Source of the DNA: Roseovarius sp. S88
GTDB taxonomy: Bacteria > Pseudomonadota > Alphaproteobacteria > Rhodobacterales > Rhodobacteraceae
Direction of reading: 5' to 3'
Length of the DNA stretch: 64,000 nt
Assembly (NCBI RefSeq): GCF_037023735.1
Contig: NZ_CP146069.1
Span: forward strand, 1,281,501-1,345,500
Shown here: in pieces, positions 63,594-64,000 of the stretch
Numbering within the stretch: the first letter of the stretch is position 1
Layout: each line of letters begins with the position of its first letter
Notes under the pieces: generated by a model
Seen by the model: only the letters and a program-made list of their open reading frames with translations
Told to the model about the DNA's origin: nothing
Databases searched by the model: none
Made by a program: the position numbers and the translations under genes

Positions 63594-64000
63594 CGTTTCA
63601 AAGCGCCCAATGCCTCATTGAGGTCGATAGCCCCATCATAGAGCGCGCGGCCGGAGATCGCACCGTTGAGGGCCGCGCCGCAATCGCGCAGAGCGATCAG
63701 GTCGTCCAAAGAGCTGACGCCGCCCGAGGCAATGACGGGGATTGATACAGAACGGGCCAGATCGGCGGTGGCCTCGATATTGGGGCCTTGCATGGCCCCG
63801 TCGCGGTTGATGTCGGTGTAGATGATCGCCGCCACGCCCGCATCTTCAAAGGATTTAGCGAGGTCCGTGACCATCACATCGGTCTCCTCCGCCCAGCCTT
63901 TGGTCGCGACGCGGCCATTGCGGGCATCAATGCCGACCGCGACTTGGCCGGGGAAGGTTTTGGCGGCCTCGCGCACCAGATCGGGGTTCTCCACCGCCAC
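63590..64000 (-). CDS. hisA: Phosphoribosylformimino-5-aminoimidazole carboxamide ribotide isomerase, 5' end outside the window
   Basis: Only the C-terminal 136 residues are in the window. They hold the second half of the TIM barrel: [17 protein letters not shown] with the catalytic Asp, [16 protein letters not shown] and [11 protein letters not shown]. HisA performs the Amadori isomerisation in histidine synthesis. The gene continues beyond base 64000, towards its start. Confidence 0.96.
   Translation of the reverse strand: MAVENPDLVREAAKTFPGQVAVGIDARNGRVATKGWAEETDVMVTDLAKSFEDAGVAAIIYTDINRDGAMQGPNIEATADLARSVSIPVIASGGVSSLDDLIALRDCGAALNGAISGRALYDGAIDLNEALGALKR

Overview
The window is chromosomal DNA from an alphaproteobacterium, most likely of the Roseobacter group (Rhodobacterales). 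The evidence is the gene families and their order (pntA-pntB, ribB-ribH-nusB, fdxA-carD, hisA-hisF-hisE), a GTTC-N7-GTTC SOS box of the alphaproteobacterial type, a tRNA-His without an encoded G-1 and with A73, and short intergenic hairpin repeats. Most of the window is compact, GC-rich and housekeeping in nature.

Layout. 1-2735: transhydrogenase pntA (5' end cut by the window) and pntB. 2900-4800: a loosely packed accessory patch with one small unknown gene, an inverted repeat, a tandem repeat and a decayed pair that looks like a YjhX (TopAI)-type toxin followed by its GNAT partner; both genes are broken. 4799-9657: DUF3422 protein, a DUF4304-like protein, ribB-ribH-nusB and a small membrane protein. 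9918-15878: VOC protein, a two-gene membrane/periplasmic operon, mmcB under an SOS box, tRNA-His, rluD, rpoH. 15978-26165: lipoprotein hydrolase, membrane methyltransferase, DksA-like zinc finger, pepF, a DNA ligase-exonuclease pair, FAH hydrolase, lysophospholipase and SCP2 proteins, TPR protein. 26184-32446: Suv3-like helicase, S4 RNA-binding protein, 7Fe ferredoxin, CarD, cobS and cobT. 32444-41994: a long palindrome, a Kef-type antiporter, an ankyrin protein, a 929-residue secretion-like membrane protein, an O-acetylhomoserine sulfhydrylase and a frameshifted glycosyltransferase-like gene.

42259-49904 is the most interesting block: eight tightly spaced co-directional genes encoding a coiled-coil protein, a 53-residue two-helix membrane protein, an unrecognised 376-residue protein, a divergent AAA+ ATPase, an Mrr-type endonuclease, a DUF6638-like protein and two small membrane proteins. 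It reads as an uncharacterised membrane-linked AAA+ machine. The Mrr gene is clearly AT-richer than its neighbours and sits exactly between two genes by start-stop overlaps, as if a restriction module had been spliced into an older operon.

50810-59690 is an accessory island. Transposon, methyltransferase and serine-recombinase debris and a tRNA-Tyr flank a six-gene catabolic operon with a divergent LysR regulator. The operon contains a proline-racemase family protein, a D-amino-acid dehydrogenase and a DapA-family aldolase, which fits hydroxyproline breakdown towards alpha-ketoglutarate semialdehyde. After the tRNA the window returns to core genes: rlmB, a zinc-ribbon protein, a CoA-binding protein, a Dabb protein, hisE, hisF, a DUF302 protein and the 3' part of hisA.
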